Source: Acidiferrimicrobium sp. IK (GTDB lineage: Bacteria > Actinomycetota > Acidimicrobiia > Acidimicrobiales > Palsa-688). Taken from it: DNA of 64,000 bases. The notes under the pieces were generated by a model, which worked only from the letters and a program-made list of their open reading frames with translations, was not told the origin of the DNA and made no database searches. This document shows positions 1-9,063 of the stretch, one piece after another; position 1 is the first letter of the stretch; every line of letters starts with the position of its first letter. Made by a program: the position numbers and the translations under genes. The stretch lies in assembly GCF_025499425.1 (NCBI RefSeq), contig NZ_JAIMCB010000013.1, positions 62,001 through 126,000 of the forward strand, given 5' to 3'.

Positions 1-1083
<1,083 letters not shown>

Positions 1084-1084
1084 G

Positions 1085-1495
1085 GTGACCCTGTCGGTGA
1101 AGGTCGTGTCGCCCGAGCGGATCGTCTTCGACGACGAGGCGGCGATGGTGGTGTGCCGCACGACGGAAGGCGAGATCGCCTTCCAGACCGGTCACGCGCC
1201 CTTCATCGGCGCCCTCGGCATCGGCTACGTGAAGGTCGTGCCCGAGAGCGGGCAGGACACCTCGGCGGCGGTGCGGGGCGGTTTCGTGGAGGTCCGCGAC
1301 AACCAGGTGAGCGTGCTGTCCAACATCGCGGAGCTGCCCGCCGACATCGACACCGACGCCGCCCGGGCCGACCTGCGCGACGCCGACAGCCGTCTCGGTC
1401 GGGACTCCGACGACGAGACCGCGGCCGAGGACCGCCGGTGGGCCGAGGTCCGCCTGGAGCTGGCCGGGTCCTCCTCCGGGGTGCCCGGCAGCTGA
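1085..1495 (+). CDS. atpC: ATP synthase F1 subunit epsilon
   Basis: Epsilon subunit of the F1Fo ATP synthase, part of the central rotor stalk and usually an inhibitor of ATP hydrolysis. The 136-residue product starts at GTG 1085, one base after the atpD stop. It opens with the family pattern of a short strand followed by VSPERIVFDDEAAMVV and contains the GEIAFQTGHAPFIGAL segment typical of the N-terminal beta-sandwich. The C-terminal part is acidic and predicted helical, but diverged. Order and spacing (beta then epsilon, translationally coupled) match the universal atp operon layout. Length is normal for actinobacterial epsilon subunits. Confidence 0.95.
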   Translation: MTLSVKVVSPERIVFDDEAAMVVCRTTEGEIAFQTGHAPFIGALGIGYVKVVPESGQDTSAAVRGGFVEVRDNQVSVLSNIAELPADIDTDAARADLRDADSRLGRDSDDETAAEDRRWAEVRLELAGSSSGVPGS

Positions 1496-2400
1496 GCGGC
1501 CGCCGGCGCGTCGGCGTCGTCGCCCTGATCGACCCGCCGGCCGGTGACTGGATCGACGGGGTGCGCCGGGCCGTCGGCGACGGGGCGATCGACCGGATCC
1601 GCCCCCACATCACCCTGGTCCCGCCGCTCAACTTGAAAGCAGCGGACCTCGACGCCGCGCTGGCCAGGCTGCGCTCAGCCGCCGCGGCGGCGCCAGCCCG
1701 CATCGAGGTGAGCGTCGGGCCGCCGGCCACGTTCCTGCCGGCCAACCCGGTGCTGTTGTTGGGGGTGGCAGGCGACGTGGCCGCGCTGCGGGCGCTTCGC
1801 GACGCGGCGTTCGCCCCGCCGCTAGAGAGGCCCCTGTCGTGGCCGTGGGTCCCCCACGTCACCCTCGCCGACGGTCTTCCCCCCGAATCGATCCACGCCC
1901 TGGTGACGGCGTTGGGCCGCCTGGTGCTGGCCGTGGTGCTGGAGCGGGTGACGCTGCTGGAGGAGGTCCACGCCCCCGGCGGGCGGCGCTGGGAGCCCCT
2001 CGCGGACGTCGCGTTCGGGCCGCCCGCGGTGGTGGGCCGGGGCGGTCTGGAGCTGACCATCACCGCCGCCCGGACCCCCGACCCGTCCGCGCTGGGCCTG
2101 CTCGGCGAGCCCGGCGTCGCGGCGCTCGTCGACCCCGCCACCCCCCGCCGGCGGGTGGTGCGCAGCGCCCACCGGGAGGGGGTGCTGGTCGGGATCGGCG
2201 CGGCGTGGCTGGCCGACGACGGCGGGCACATCCGGGTGGTCGTCGCCGAGGAGCACCGCGGCACCGGCGTGGGCACCCACCTCCTCGCCGCGGTGGAAGA
2301 CGCGGTGCGCCGGGAAGGCTGGGCGTGCCCGTCGCTGTCGGCCGAGGGTCCCGCCGGCTTCTACCGGGCCCGTTCGGTGTGGTCCCGGCCGCTCGGCTGA
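1438..2400 (+). CDS. 2H phosphoesterase (2'-5' RNA ligase-like) fused to GNAT acetyltransferase
   Basis: Two-domain protein. The N-terminal half has both HxT motifs of the 2H phosphoesterase / 2'-5' RNA ligase superfamily (RPHITLV and WVPHVTLA), which would act on cyclic phosphate or 2'-5' linked RNA ends. The C-terminal half carries an acetyl-CoA binding GNAT signature, EEHRGTGVGTHLL, followed by a FYRARSVW segment typical of the fold's last strands. The start is unclear. The conserved first strand VGVVALIDPP begins near 1510, and the only usual in-frame start close upstream is GTG 1438, inside atpC; CTG 1492 is a rarer option. GTG 1561 would delete the first strand. The real substrate is unknown. 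It lies just downstream of the atp operon and may be co-transcribed with it. Confidence 0.72.
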   Translation: MGRGPPGAGRVLLRGARQLSGRRRVGVVALIDPPAGDWIDGVRRAVGDGAIDRIRPHITLVPPLNLKAADLDAALARLRSAAAAAPARIEVSVGPPATFLPANPVLLLGVAGDVAALRALRDAAFAPPLERPLSWPWVPHVTLADGLPPESIHALVTALGRLVLAVVLERVTLLEEVHAPGGRRWEPLADVAFGPPAVVGRGGLELTITAARTPDPSALGLLGEPGVAALVDPATPRRRVVRSAHREGVLVGIGAAWLADDGGHIRVVVAEEHRGTGVGTHLLAAVEDAVRREGWACPSLSAEGPAGFYRARSVWSRPLG

Positions 2401-2422
2401 CCGGGGCGCGCCGCGCCGCGGG

Positions 2423-2458
2423 TTACTCGAACGCTACCGATTACTCGAACGCTACCGA
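2423..2458. repeat. Perfect 18-bp tandem duplication spanning the glpX stop codon
   Basis: The 18-bp unit at 2423-2440 is repeated exactly at 2441-2458. On the minus strand the upstream copy encodes the last five residues SVAFE plus the TAA stop of glpX. The second copy repeats the same six codons, including a second in-frame stop, just after the gene. The duplication therefore leaves the protein unchanged and creates a tandem stop arrangement. Confidence 0.95.
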
Positions 2459-3442
2459 GGAGTACTGGGCCAGCTTCTTCAGCTTGTGGGAGGCGGTGAC
2501 CCGCCGGACCGTCCCCGACTTGGAGCGCATCACCAGCGACTCGGTGAGCGCGCCGCTGCGGTCGTAGCGCACACCGCGGAGCAGCTCGCCGTCGGTGATG
2601 CCCGTCGCCGCGAAGAAGCAGTTGTCGCCTTGCACCAAGTCGTCGTGGGTCAGGACCTTGTCCAAGTCGTAGCCCTGGCGGATCGCCTCGGCCCGCTCGG
2701 CGTCGTCGCGGGGCCACAGCCGGCCCTGGATCTCGCCGCCCATGCACTTCAAGGCCGCGGCCGCGATGACCCCCTCCGGTGTGCCCCCGATGCCGAAGAG
2801 GATGTCGGCGCCGGTGGCCGGCCACGCGGTGGCGATGGCGCCGGCGACGTCCCCGTCGGTGATGAGGGAGATCCGGGCGCCGGTGGAGCGGACCTCGGCG
2901 ATCAGGTCGGCGTGGCGGGGCCGGTCGAGGATGACCGCGGTCACGTCGCGCACCGACTCCTTCTTGGCTTTCGCCACCGCGGCGATGTTCTCCGACGGCG
3001 ACAGCTCGATGCTCACCTGCCCGGCGGCCTCGGGACCCACCGCCAGCTTCTCCATGTACACGCACGGCCCGGGGTTGAACATCGTGCCCCGCTCGCCGAC
3101 CGCGATCACCGACAGCGCGCCGCCGCGGCCTAGGGCGGTCGGGGTGGTGCCGTCGATCGGGTCGACGGCGACGTCGGTCAGCGGCGGGGTGCCGTTACCG
3201 ATCTCCTCCCCGTTGTAGAGCATCGGCGCTTCGTCCTTCTCGCCTTCGCCGATGACCACGATCCCGGCCATCGGCACCCCGTCGAGGACGATGCGCATGG
3301 CGTCCACCGCGGCCCCGTCGGCCCCCTCCTTGTCGCCTCGACCCATCCAGCGCGCCGCAGCCATGGCCGCGGCCTCGGTGACCCGCACCAGCTCGAGCGC
3401 CAGGTTGCGGTCGGGGGCCTGCCGGGCCCGTGTGGTGCTCAT
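2441..3442 (-). CDS. glpX: Class II fructose-1,6-bisphosphatase
   Basis: Hydrolyses fructose-1,6-bisphosphate to fructose-6-phosphate in gluconeogenesis, in the cytoplasm. The 333-residue length is typical for GlpX. Metal- and phosphate-binding motifs are visible: IGEGEKD at residues 64-70 and VDPIDGTTP around 93-101, with the C-terminal [13 protein letters not shown] and [11 protein letters not shown] segments. This is the only fructose bisphosphatase seen here and is the form actinobacteria normally use. The ATG at 3442 is preceded by TAGGGT with a 6-nt gap, which suggests a leaderless mRNA. It converges with the 2H/GNAT gene. The last codons and stop are tandemly duplicated downstream (2423-2458). 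Confidence 0.97.
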   Translation of the reverse strand: MSTTRARQAPDRNLALELVRVTEAAAMAAARWMGRGDKEGADGAAVDAMRIVLDGVPMAGIVVIGEGEKDEAPMLYNGEEIGNGTPPLTDVAVDPIDGTTPTALGRGGALSVIAVGERGTMFNPGPCVYMEKLAVGPEAAGQVSIELSPSENIAAVAKAKKESVRDVTAVILDRPRHADLIAEVRSTGARISLITDGDVAGAIATAWPATGADILFGIGGTPEGVIAAAALKCMGGEIQGRLWPRDDAERAEAIRQGYDLDKVLTHDDLVQGDNCFFAATGITDGELLRGVRYDRSGALTESLVMRSKSGTVRRVTASHKLKKLAQYSSVAFE

Positions 3443-3448
3443 CTCGTG

Positions 3449-3454
3449 ACCCTA
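3449..3454 (-). promoter_or_regulatory. -10 element TAGGGT for glpX (leaderless)
   Basis: TAGGGT on the minus strand lies 6 nt before the glpX ATG, the spacing seen for many genes in this window. No convincing -35 is visible. Confidence 0.55.
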
Positions 3455-3464
3455 CCCCCTCCCC

Positions 3465-3557
3465 GGCGGGGCCCTCCCGGAGGTGCCGGCGGGGCCTTCC
3501 CGGGGGTGCTTGCGGGGGCCCTCCCGGGGGTGCAGGCGGGGCCCTCCCGGGGTCGCT
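3465..3557. repeat. Four imperfect 23-24 bp tandem repeats between glpX and the GT-C gene
   Basis: Units at 3465-3487, 3488-3511, 3512-3534 and 3535-3557 share the core GGCGGGGCCCTCCCGGGGGT with a few changes. The array fills much of the 198-bp divergent intergenic region. It is rich in G- and C-runs, each unit can fold on itself (GGGGCC/CCTCCC-type pairing), and the period is not a multiple of three. Confidence 0.85.
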
Positions 3558-3625
3558 GGAGGCGGCCGACGGCGGGTGCCGCCGCCGCCGGGGCCCGGTG
3601 ACGCCTGAGGTTCCCTTCGCGTGGG

Positions 3626-3631
3626 TAACCT
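3626..3631 (+). promoter_or_regulatory. -10 element TAACCT for the GT-C gene
   Basis: TAACCT ends 9 nt before the GTG start at 3641. This fits a leaderless or nearly leaderless transcript. The identical hexamer occurs before the L,D-transpeptidase gene at 26539. Confidence 0.5.
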
Positions 3632-3640
3632 TTCGGCACC

Positions 3641-5278
3641 GTGACCACCGCCGTGACCAGCACCTTGAGCCCCACCGTGCAGGCGGAGCCGACGCTTCGC
3701 GGCGAGGTCCGCCGGGTGGTCGCGGAGGCCTGGTCGGGACCCCGTTCGGCCAGGATCCTCGTCGGGCTGGCCGCGGTGGTCACCGTCGGCGGCGTGGCGC
3801 TGCGGTTCTACGCCCCGAGCCCGCTCTGGCTCGACGAGACGATCAGCGTCAACATCGCCAAGCTCCCGGTCACCCAGATCCCCGGCGCCTTGGCCCACGA
3901 CGGGGCGCCGCCGCTGTACTACCTGCTCCTCCACGTGTGGATGCTGGTCTTCGGCCGCGGCGACTTCGCGGTGCGAGCCCTCTCCGGGCTGATCTCCGTG
4001 TGCACCATCCCCCTGTTTTGGCGGGCCGGTCGCCGCCTCGGCGGTCCCACCGTCGGGTGGGTGGCGCTGTTCCTCGGTATCAGCTCTCCGTTCGCGATCC
4101 AGTACGCGACCGCGACGCGGATGTACTCCCTGATGATCCTGTGGGCGCTGGTCGGCTACCTGGCCTTCACCCAGGCCCTGGCGGCGCCCACCCGGCGCAA
4201 CCTGCTCAAGGTGGCCGCGGTCACCGCGGCGTTGCTCTACACCCACTACTGGGCCATCTACCTGGTGACCACCGTGGGCGCGTGGCTGCTGTGGCGGATC
4301 TGGCGGGACAGCCGCGGGGAGCCGATCGCGGCGCGCAACGCCGGCATCCGGCCGGTGTTCGGCGCCATGGTGCTCGGCGGTGTGGCCTGGCTGCCATGGT
4401 CGCCGGTGTTCGTATACCAGTCTCTGCACACCGGGACCCCGTGGACCGGAGCGGCCGGCCCCGCCGACCTGCTCGGCGTCTTCGGTGACTTCGGCGGGAG
4501 CGGACCGTGGGGACAGCTGCTCACCTACGGGCTGTTCGCGCTGGGCGCCCTCGGCGTCTTCGGTCGCCCGGCGCCGGCCGGGGCGCCCGGCGCCGGCCGG
4601 GCCGCGGTGCTGTTGACCACCGCCCCCCGCCGGCGCGTCGCCGGCCTGGTCGGGGTGGTCGCCGGCACGCTGGTCCTCGCCGTCGTCGCCGGGGCGCTGG
4701 CCCAGGCCGCGTTCGTCGCCCGGTACGCGGCCGTCGTGCTGCCGCTGTTCCTGCTCATCGTCGCCATGGGCGTCGGGCTGTTCAGCCGGAAGGTGGCAGC
4801 CTTGGCCGTGGCGGTCCTGTCGATCGCCGGTGTGCTCACCGGCCTGGGCGAGAACGGGCAGGCCCGCACCCAGGCGGTGCAGGTCGCGGCGGTCCTCAAC
4901 GCTCAGGCCCAGCCCGGGGACCTGGTCGTTTACTGCCCGGATCAGCTGGGCCCGGCGGTCGACCGTCTCCTCAAGGTGCCGCAGGTGTCGGAGCTGACCT
5001 TCCCGAGGGCCATCGGCCCGCAGCGAGTCAACTGGGTGGACTACAAGGCCACCATCGCCGCCACCCACGTCGACGTGTTCGCCCAGCAGATGCTCAGCCG
5101 TCTCGGTGCCAACCACACGCTGTGGCTGGTCTATCGCGACGGATATCCGGGGCTTGGAGGCGACTGCGGCCAGCTCCGCAGCTGGCTGAACCTGCTGCGC
5201 CCCACCGGCGAGCAGGTGGTGGCGGCCAACGGCCATCAGTTCTACGAGTTCGAAAACCTGGTGCGCTATCCCAGCTGA
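3641..5278 (+). CDS. GT-C family integral membrane glycosyltransferase (GT39/ArnT-like)
   Basis: A 545-residue polytopic membrane protein of the GT-C fold, which transfers sugar from a polyprenyl-phosphate donor on the outer side of the membrane. The first membrane segment is about residues 39-57. It is followed by the hallmark acidic pair of the first extracytoplasmic loop in PLWLDETISV (Asp65-Glu66) and by DGAPPLYYLLLHVW, a typical GT39/PMT-like stretch. About ten further hydrophobic segments run to residue 420. The last 120 residues form a soluble, extracytoplasmic domain with two cysteines. The acceptor (lipid, polysaccharide or protein) cannot be told from sequence. Polyprenol-P-mannose, a likely donor, could be made by the synthase at 37082-37915. 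Start is GTG 3641. Confidence 0.82.
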   Translation: MTTAVTSTLSPTVQAEPTLRGEVRRVVAEAWSGPRSARILVGLAAVVTVGGVALRFYAPSPLWLDETISVNIAKLPVTQIPGALAHDGAPPLYYLLLHVWMLVFGRGDFAVRALSGLISVCTIPLFWRAGRRLGGPTVGWVALFLGISSPFAIQYATATRMYSLMILWALVGYLAFTQALAAPTRRNLLKVAAVTAALLYTHYWAIYLVTTVGAWLLWRIWRDSRGEPIAARNAGIRPVFGAMVLGGVAWLPWSPVFVYQSLHTGTPWTGAAGPADLLGVFGDFGGSGPWGQLLTYGLFALGALGVFGRPAPAGAPGAGRAAVLLTTAPRRRVAGLVGVVAGTLVLAVVAGALAQAAFVARYAAVVLPLFLLIVAMGVGLFSRKVAALAVAVLSIAGVLTGLGENGQARTQAVQVAAVLNAQAQPGDLVVYCPDQLGPAVDRLLKVPQVSELTFPRAIGPQRVNWVDYKATIAATHVDVFAQQMLSRLGANHTLWLVYRDGYPGLGGDCGQLRSWLNLLRPTGEQVVAANGHQFYEFENLVRYPS

Positions 5279-5366
5279 CCCCACGGCGCCGCCCGCTTCG
5301 GGGCTACCGCCCTTTTTCGACCCTGCCAGCTATCCTGGGCAGCCGCTGGAGCGCTGGACGGCCCCT

Positions 5367-5396
5367 CGCGGCGCCCGCCGGAGAGCCGGCGCCGCG
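5367..5396 (+). promoter_or_regulatory. Strong GC hairpin in the 5' leader of the FAD oxidoreductase gene
   Basis: Arms CGCGGCGCC (5367-5375) and GGCGCCGCG (5388-5396) are perfectly complementary and enclose a second possible stem, GCCGG/CCGGC (5377-5381 with 5386-5390). A TATCCT hexamer at 5331-5336 could be the -10 element, which would place this hairpin within the transcribed leader, well before the ribosome binding site. Function unknown. Confidence 0.45.
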
Positions 5397-5444
5397 ACTG
5401 CAGCAGCGGTTTGCCAGACGCCCGCATCGGGCCTGCACACGACT

Positions 5445-5450
5445 AAGGAG
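5445..5450 (+). promoter_or_regulatory. Ribosome binding site AAGGAG fixing a TTG start
   Basis: AAGGAG ends 8 nt before TTG 5459. It is one of the best Shine-Dalgarno matches in the window and decides for the rare TTG start of the oxidoreductase. Confidence 0.8.
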
Positions 5451-5458
5451 CGCACGGT

Positions 5459-6979
5459 TTGACTGACCAAGAGGCCGGGGTGGTTGACGCCAACGGCGCG
5501 GCGGACAACGTCGTGGTGATCGGGGCGGGGCCTGCCGGCCTCACCGCCGCCTACCAGCTGTCCAAGGCCGGCAAGCGCTCCACGGTTCTCGAGAGCGACG
5601 ACATCGTCGGCGGGATCAGCCGGACCGTCGAGCGAGACGGCTGGCGCTTCGACATCGGCGGCCACCGCTTCTTCACCAAGGTCACCCCGGTAGAGGAGCT
5701 GTGGCACGAGATCCTCCCCGCTGAGGACTTCATGCTCCGGCCCCGCAAGAGCCGGATCTTCTACAAGGGCAAGTTTTACGACTACCCGCTGAAGGCCATG
5801 AACGCGCTGACCAACCTCGGCGTCATCGAGGCCGTCCGCTGCGTCCTGTCGTACGTGTGGGTGAAGGTCCATCCCCCCAAGGACCAGTCCAACTTCGAGG
5901 GCTGGGTCGCCGCCCGCTTCGGCTGGCGGCTGTACCGGCACTTCTTCAAGACCTACACCGAGAAGGTCTGGGGCCACCCCGGGTCCGAGATGGGCGCCGA
6001 CTGGGCCGCGCAGCGGATCAAGAACCTGTCGCTGGCGTCGGCGATCATGAACGCGCTGCTGCCCAAGCGCAACCAGAAGGAGATCACCTCCCTCATCGAG
6101 GAGTTCGAGTACCCGCGCCTCGGCCCCGGGATGATGTGGGAGCGCTGCCGGGACCTGGTGGAGGCTGCCGGCACGAAGGTGGTCATGAACACCCGGGTCA
6201 CCCGCATCCGCCACGAGGGCGGCCGGGCGGTCACCATCGAAGCCACCTCCGACGGGGGAGTGACCGAATACGAGGCCAGCTCGGTGATCTCGTCGATGCC
6301 GCTCGGCGCGCTGGTCAAGGCGATGGACCCCCCGGCGCCGGCCGAGGTCATCGCCGCCGCCGACGACCTGTCGTACCGGGACTTCCTGACCGTGGCTCTC
6401 GTCGTCCCCGCCGACGAGGTGCCTTGGACCGACAACTGGATCTACCTGCACGACAAGGGGACCACCGCGATGCGCATCCAGAACTTCGGTTCGTGGTCGC
6501 CGCACATGGTCAAAGACGGCCGCAACGTGCTCGGCCTTGAGTACACCGTCGTCGAGGGTGACGCCACTTGGAGCGCCCCCGACGAGGTTCTCGTCGAGCG
6601 GGCCAAGCAGGAGCTGGGCAACTTGAAGCTGGTGGACCCGGCCCGGGTCGAGACCGGCTACGTCGTGCGGATGCCCAAGGCGTACCCGTACTACGACGCC
6701 CAGTACGGGGACAACGTCGAGACGATCCGGCGGTGGCTGGAGGCCAACGTGGCCAACGTGTGGCCGGTGGGCCGCAACGGCATGCACCGTTACAACAACG
6801 CCGACCACTCGATGTACACAGCCATGCTGGCGGTCGAGAACCTCTTCGGGGCCAGCCACGACACGTGGTCGGTCAACGTCGAGGAGGAGTACCACGAGGA
6901 GATCGGTGACGGCCGGGGCCGCACGTCGGGTACCGGGCGCGACGCTCCGGTGCTGCCCAAGCGGCCTGCCGCCGGCTGA
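5459..6979 (+). CDS. FAD-dependent oxidoreductase, UDP-galactopyranose mutase/protoporphyrinogen oxidase-like
   Basis: A 506-residue flavoprotein. The N-terminal FAD-binding motif VVIGAGPAGLTAAYQL (about residues 17-32) is followed by the GGISRT segment and by GGHRFFTK, a signature of the UDP-galactopyranose-mutase-like and amine-oxidase-like oxidoreductases found in cell-surface polysaccharide loci. The C-terminal FAD signature GRNGMHRYNNADHSMYTAM includes the aspartate that contacts the flavin. Start is TTG 5459, set by AAGGAG at 5445. It follows the GT-C glycosyltransferase in the same direction, which supports a role in sugar or envelope biosynthesis. True UDP-galactopyranose mutases are usually nearer 380 residues, so the exact reaction is not assigned. 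Confidence 0.8.
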   Translation: MTDQEAGVVDANGAADNVVVIGAGPAGLTAAYQLSKAGKRSTVLESDDIVGGISRTVERDGWRFDIGGHRFFTKVTPVEELWHEILPAEDFMLRPRKSRIFYKGKFYDYPLKAMNALTNLGVIEAVRCVLSYVWVKVHPPKDQSNFEGWVAARFGWRLYRHFFKTYTEKVWGHPGSEMGADWAAQRIKNLSLASAIMNALLPKRNQKEITSLIEEFEYPRLGPGMMWERCRDLVEAAGTKVVMNTRVTRIRHEGGRAVTIEATSDGGVTEYEASSVISSMPLGALVKAMDPPAPAEVIAAADDLSYRDFLTVALVVPADEVPWTDNWIYLHDKGTTAMRIQNFGSWSPHMVKDGRNVLGLEYTVVEGDATWSAPDEVLVERAKQELGNLKLVDPARVETGYVVRMPKAYPYYDAQYGDNVETIRRWLEANVANVWPVGRNGMHRYNNADHSMYTAMLAVENLFGASHDTWSVNVEEEYHEEIGDGRGRTSGTGRDAPVLPKRPAAG

Positions 6980-7089
6980 CCCCGACGGCTGCCGCCGCCA
7001 GGTGGCGGCCGGCGGGTGGTGTTGGGCAAGTATGAGAGCGTGACGCCGCCCACCTGCTTCACCTGCCACGCCCCGAGAGGACCCCGTTC

Positions 7090-8484
7090 ATGAGCAAGAT
7101 CTGGTACTGCGCCAACTGCGGCTACGAGGTGGACTCCAAGGGCCGGTGCCACCTGTGCCGCCAGAAGCTGGTGGCGTCCCCGCTGCCGTCGCTGCCGCCC
7201 GGCGACGACGACGAGGAGGTCGGCTACCGGATCGTCGACTGGGAGGACCGGGCCCGCGGCCGGCTCATCGAGGCCCTGGTGGCGGAGCGGATCCTTCACC
7301 GCTTCGAGGACGACGATCTGGTGGTGGCCGTCACCGACGAGGAACGCGTCGACGCTTTGGTGGAGGAGCTGGCCGAGGTGGCCGCCGATCCGGCCGGCCC
7401 GGCCCTCGCCGGTGGCGACGAGGGGGGCGCGCGGCCCTACGCCGGCGCCGTCGACGGGGAGGTGGTCCTCGCGGTCGAGATGATGTTCAAGGCCGCCCAG
7501 CGTCTGCGGGTGGACCCGACCGACATGGAGGCCGACGGGGACGTGGCCGAAGCGTCGGCGGGGGTGTTCATGACCGAGGACTATCCCGGCGTGACCCCCG
7601 ACGAGTGGGCGGCGATCGGCCGGGTGACCCGCCGGCTCCTCGCCGCGCTGGGAGCCGACGAGGCGCTGGAAGACGAGATCCGCCAGCAGGCGGCGGTCCT
7701 GGTGACGCTGCTGCGCCCGGCGGTGGCGACCCCGTCGCTTCCTTCCTCCGGGATCGGCTCCGCCCAAGGCGCGCGCGGCGCGACCGGCGACGACGGCGAA
7801 CACGCCGCCCCGGCGGGGTCCGGCCCGGCGACGGGCAACCCGGCGCTGGCCAACGGTGCGCTCGACGACGCCGTAGCGCTGGAGGACAGCGAGGTGGCCC
7901 GCTCCGCCGCCGCGGTGTTCGGGGCCGGCCCTGACAGCGGTGCCGGCGAGGGCGCCGCCGCCCCCGATGACGTCGCCGGCGAGGACGGTGAGGACGACGA
8001 CGGTGAGGACGTCCGGCTCCTCGGCGGCGGGCCCGAGACCTCCTACGAGGTGCCCGAGTGGCTACCCGAGCAGCGAGCGTTGCTGACCGTCCTGCTCGAG
8101 GACCGGGCCATCCCCCACGCATGGGACGGCCCTGACCTGGTGGTCCCGAGCGTCGACGAGGCCGCCGTCGAGGCGCTGTTCGACCAGGTCGGCGGGGCCG
8201 GGGACGACGAGGACGACGAGGCCCGGTACCGGGAGCTGGAAGAGCTTTTCGCGGCGGTCAACCGCCTCGCCGGCGACCCCGACGACAAAGAACGCGTCGC
8301 TGATGTCATCGCCAACGCCGGCGCGGTGGAGGGCCCCACCCCCATCGGGTTCGACGACGGCAAGTGGCTCGGGTTGCGGCGCCGGACCCGGACGCTGGCC
8401 GACGCGCTCGAGCACAGCGCCGACCCCGACATCGTCGCGTCGCAGGCCGTCAGCCTCCGCGACGCGCTACGCGAGCTGGTGTGA
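7090..8484 (+). CDS. Zinc-ribbon protein with two DUF2007-like domains and acidic linker
   Basis: A 464-residue cytoplasmic protein of unknown function. The first 25 residues form a zinc ribbon with cysteines at 7, 10, 20 and 23. Two related domains follow: RLIEALVAERILHRFEDDDL near residues 58-95 and RALLTVLLEDRAIPHAWDGPDL near 328-365. Both have the helix-then-strand pattern of DUF2007, a putative signal-transducing domain. Each is followed by a partly similar helical region, so the protein looks like an internal duplication joined by an acidic Ala/Gly/Asp-rich linker (about 215-320). ATG 7090 has GAGAGGA upstream at 7074-7080. Its last codons overlap the start of the next gene by 4 nt (GTGA), indicating translational coupling. 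Confidence 0.65.
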   Translation: MSKIWYCANCGYEVDSKGRCHLCRQKLVASPLPSLPPGDDDEEVGYRIVDWEDRARGRLIEALVAERILHRFEDDDLVVAVTDEERVDALVEELAEVAADPAGPALAGGDEGGARPYAGAVDGEVVLAVEMMFKAAQRLRVDPTDMEADGDVAEASAGVFMTEDYPGVTPDEWAAIGRVTRRLLAALGADEALEDEIRQQAAVLVTLLRPAVATPSLPSSGIGSAQGARGATGDDGEHAAPAGSGPATGNPALANGALDDAVALEDSEVARSAAAVFGAGPDSGAGEGAAAPDDVAGEDGEDDDGEDVRLLGGGPETSYEVPEWLPEQRALLTVLLEDRAIPHAWDGPDLVVPSVDEAAVEALFDQVGGAGDDEDDEARYRELEELFAAVNRLAGDPDDKERVADVIANAGAVEGPTPIGFDDGKWLGLRRRTRTLADALEHSADPDIVASQAVSLRDALRELV

Positions 8485-9059
8485 TCCTGGGGCTGCTGCT
8501 CGCCCCCGGCGCGGGCGCCGGGCGTGACCAACCGCAGCTGGTCGCCACCGACGAGGCGGCGACCGCGGCCGGGGTGACGGTGGCCCGGATGGACTTCCCC
8601 TACCGCCTGGCCGGGCGCAAGGCCCCCGACCGGGCTCCGGTCCTGATCGCGGCGGTCGTCGAGCAGGCCTCGGCGCTGGCCGGCGCCGGTCCGCTGGTCC
8701 TCGGCGGGCGGTCGATGGGCGGGCGGATGTGCTCGATGGCCGTCGCCGGCGGGCTGGTGCCCCAAGCCGCCGGTCTGGTCTTGATCAGCTACCCGCTGCA
8801 CCCGCCGGGGAAGCCCGACCGGCTGCGCAGCGAGCACTTTCCGCAGCTGTCGGTCCCCTGCCTGTTCGTGTCCGGGACCAAGGACGCGTTCGGCTCGCCC
8901 TCCGAGCTCGAGGAGGCGACCGCGGCGATCCCCGGGCCGGTCACTCACCGCTGGATCGACGGGAAGGACCACGGCCTCCGCAACGCCGACAGCGCCGTGG
9001 CCTCGACGGTCGTGGCGTGGCTGTCCGAGCAGTGGCCGACGCTGGTCCGTCCCGCCTGA
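8481..9059 (+). CDS. Small alpha/beta hydrolase, TEX30/KANL3-like
   Basis: A 192-residue cytoplasmic alpha/beta hydrolase. Visible elements are LLLAPGAGAGRD at the N-terminus (oxyanion region), the nucleophile elbow GGRSMGGRM, an acid in the strand LFVSGTKDAF, and a final histidine in GKDHGL. This short, lidless layout matches the TEX30/KANL3-like subgroup. The substrate is unknown. GTG 8481 is chosen because it overlaps the stop of the zinc-ribbon gene in a GTGA arrangement and leaves the first beta strand intact; earlier in-frame starts lie within the upstream gene and give no conserved sequence. Translational coupling suggests the two proteins work together. Confidence 0.75.
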   Translation: MILGLLLAPGAGAGRDQPQLVATDEAATAAGVTVARMDFPYRLAGRKAPDRAPVLIAAVVEQASALAGAGPLVLGGRSMGGRMCSMAVAGGLVPQAAGLVLISYPLHPPGKPDRLRSEHFPQLSVPCLFVSGTKDAFGSPSELEEATAAIPGPVTHRWIDGKDHGLRNADSAVASTVVAWLSEQWPTLVRPA

Positions 9060-9063
9060 AGGC

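Noticed and set aside
3452-5284. A 610-codon minus-strand frame opposite the GT-C gene.
   Set aside because: Composition is Arg/Gly/His-rich and repetitive, typical of an antisense frame in GC-rich DNA; the plus-strand frame has clear membrane segments and GT-C motifs.
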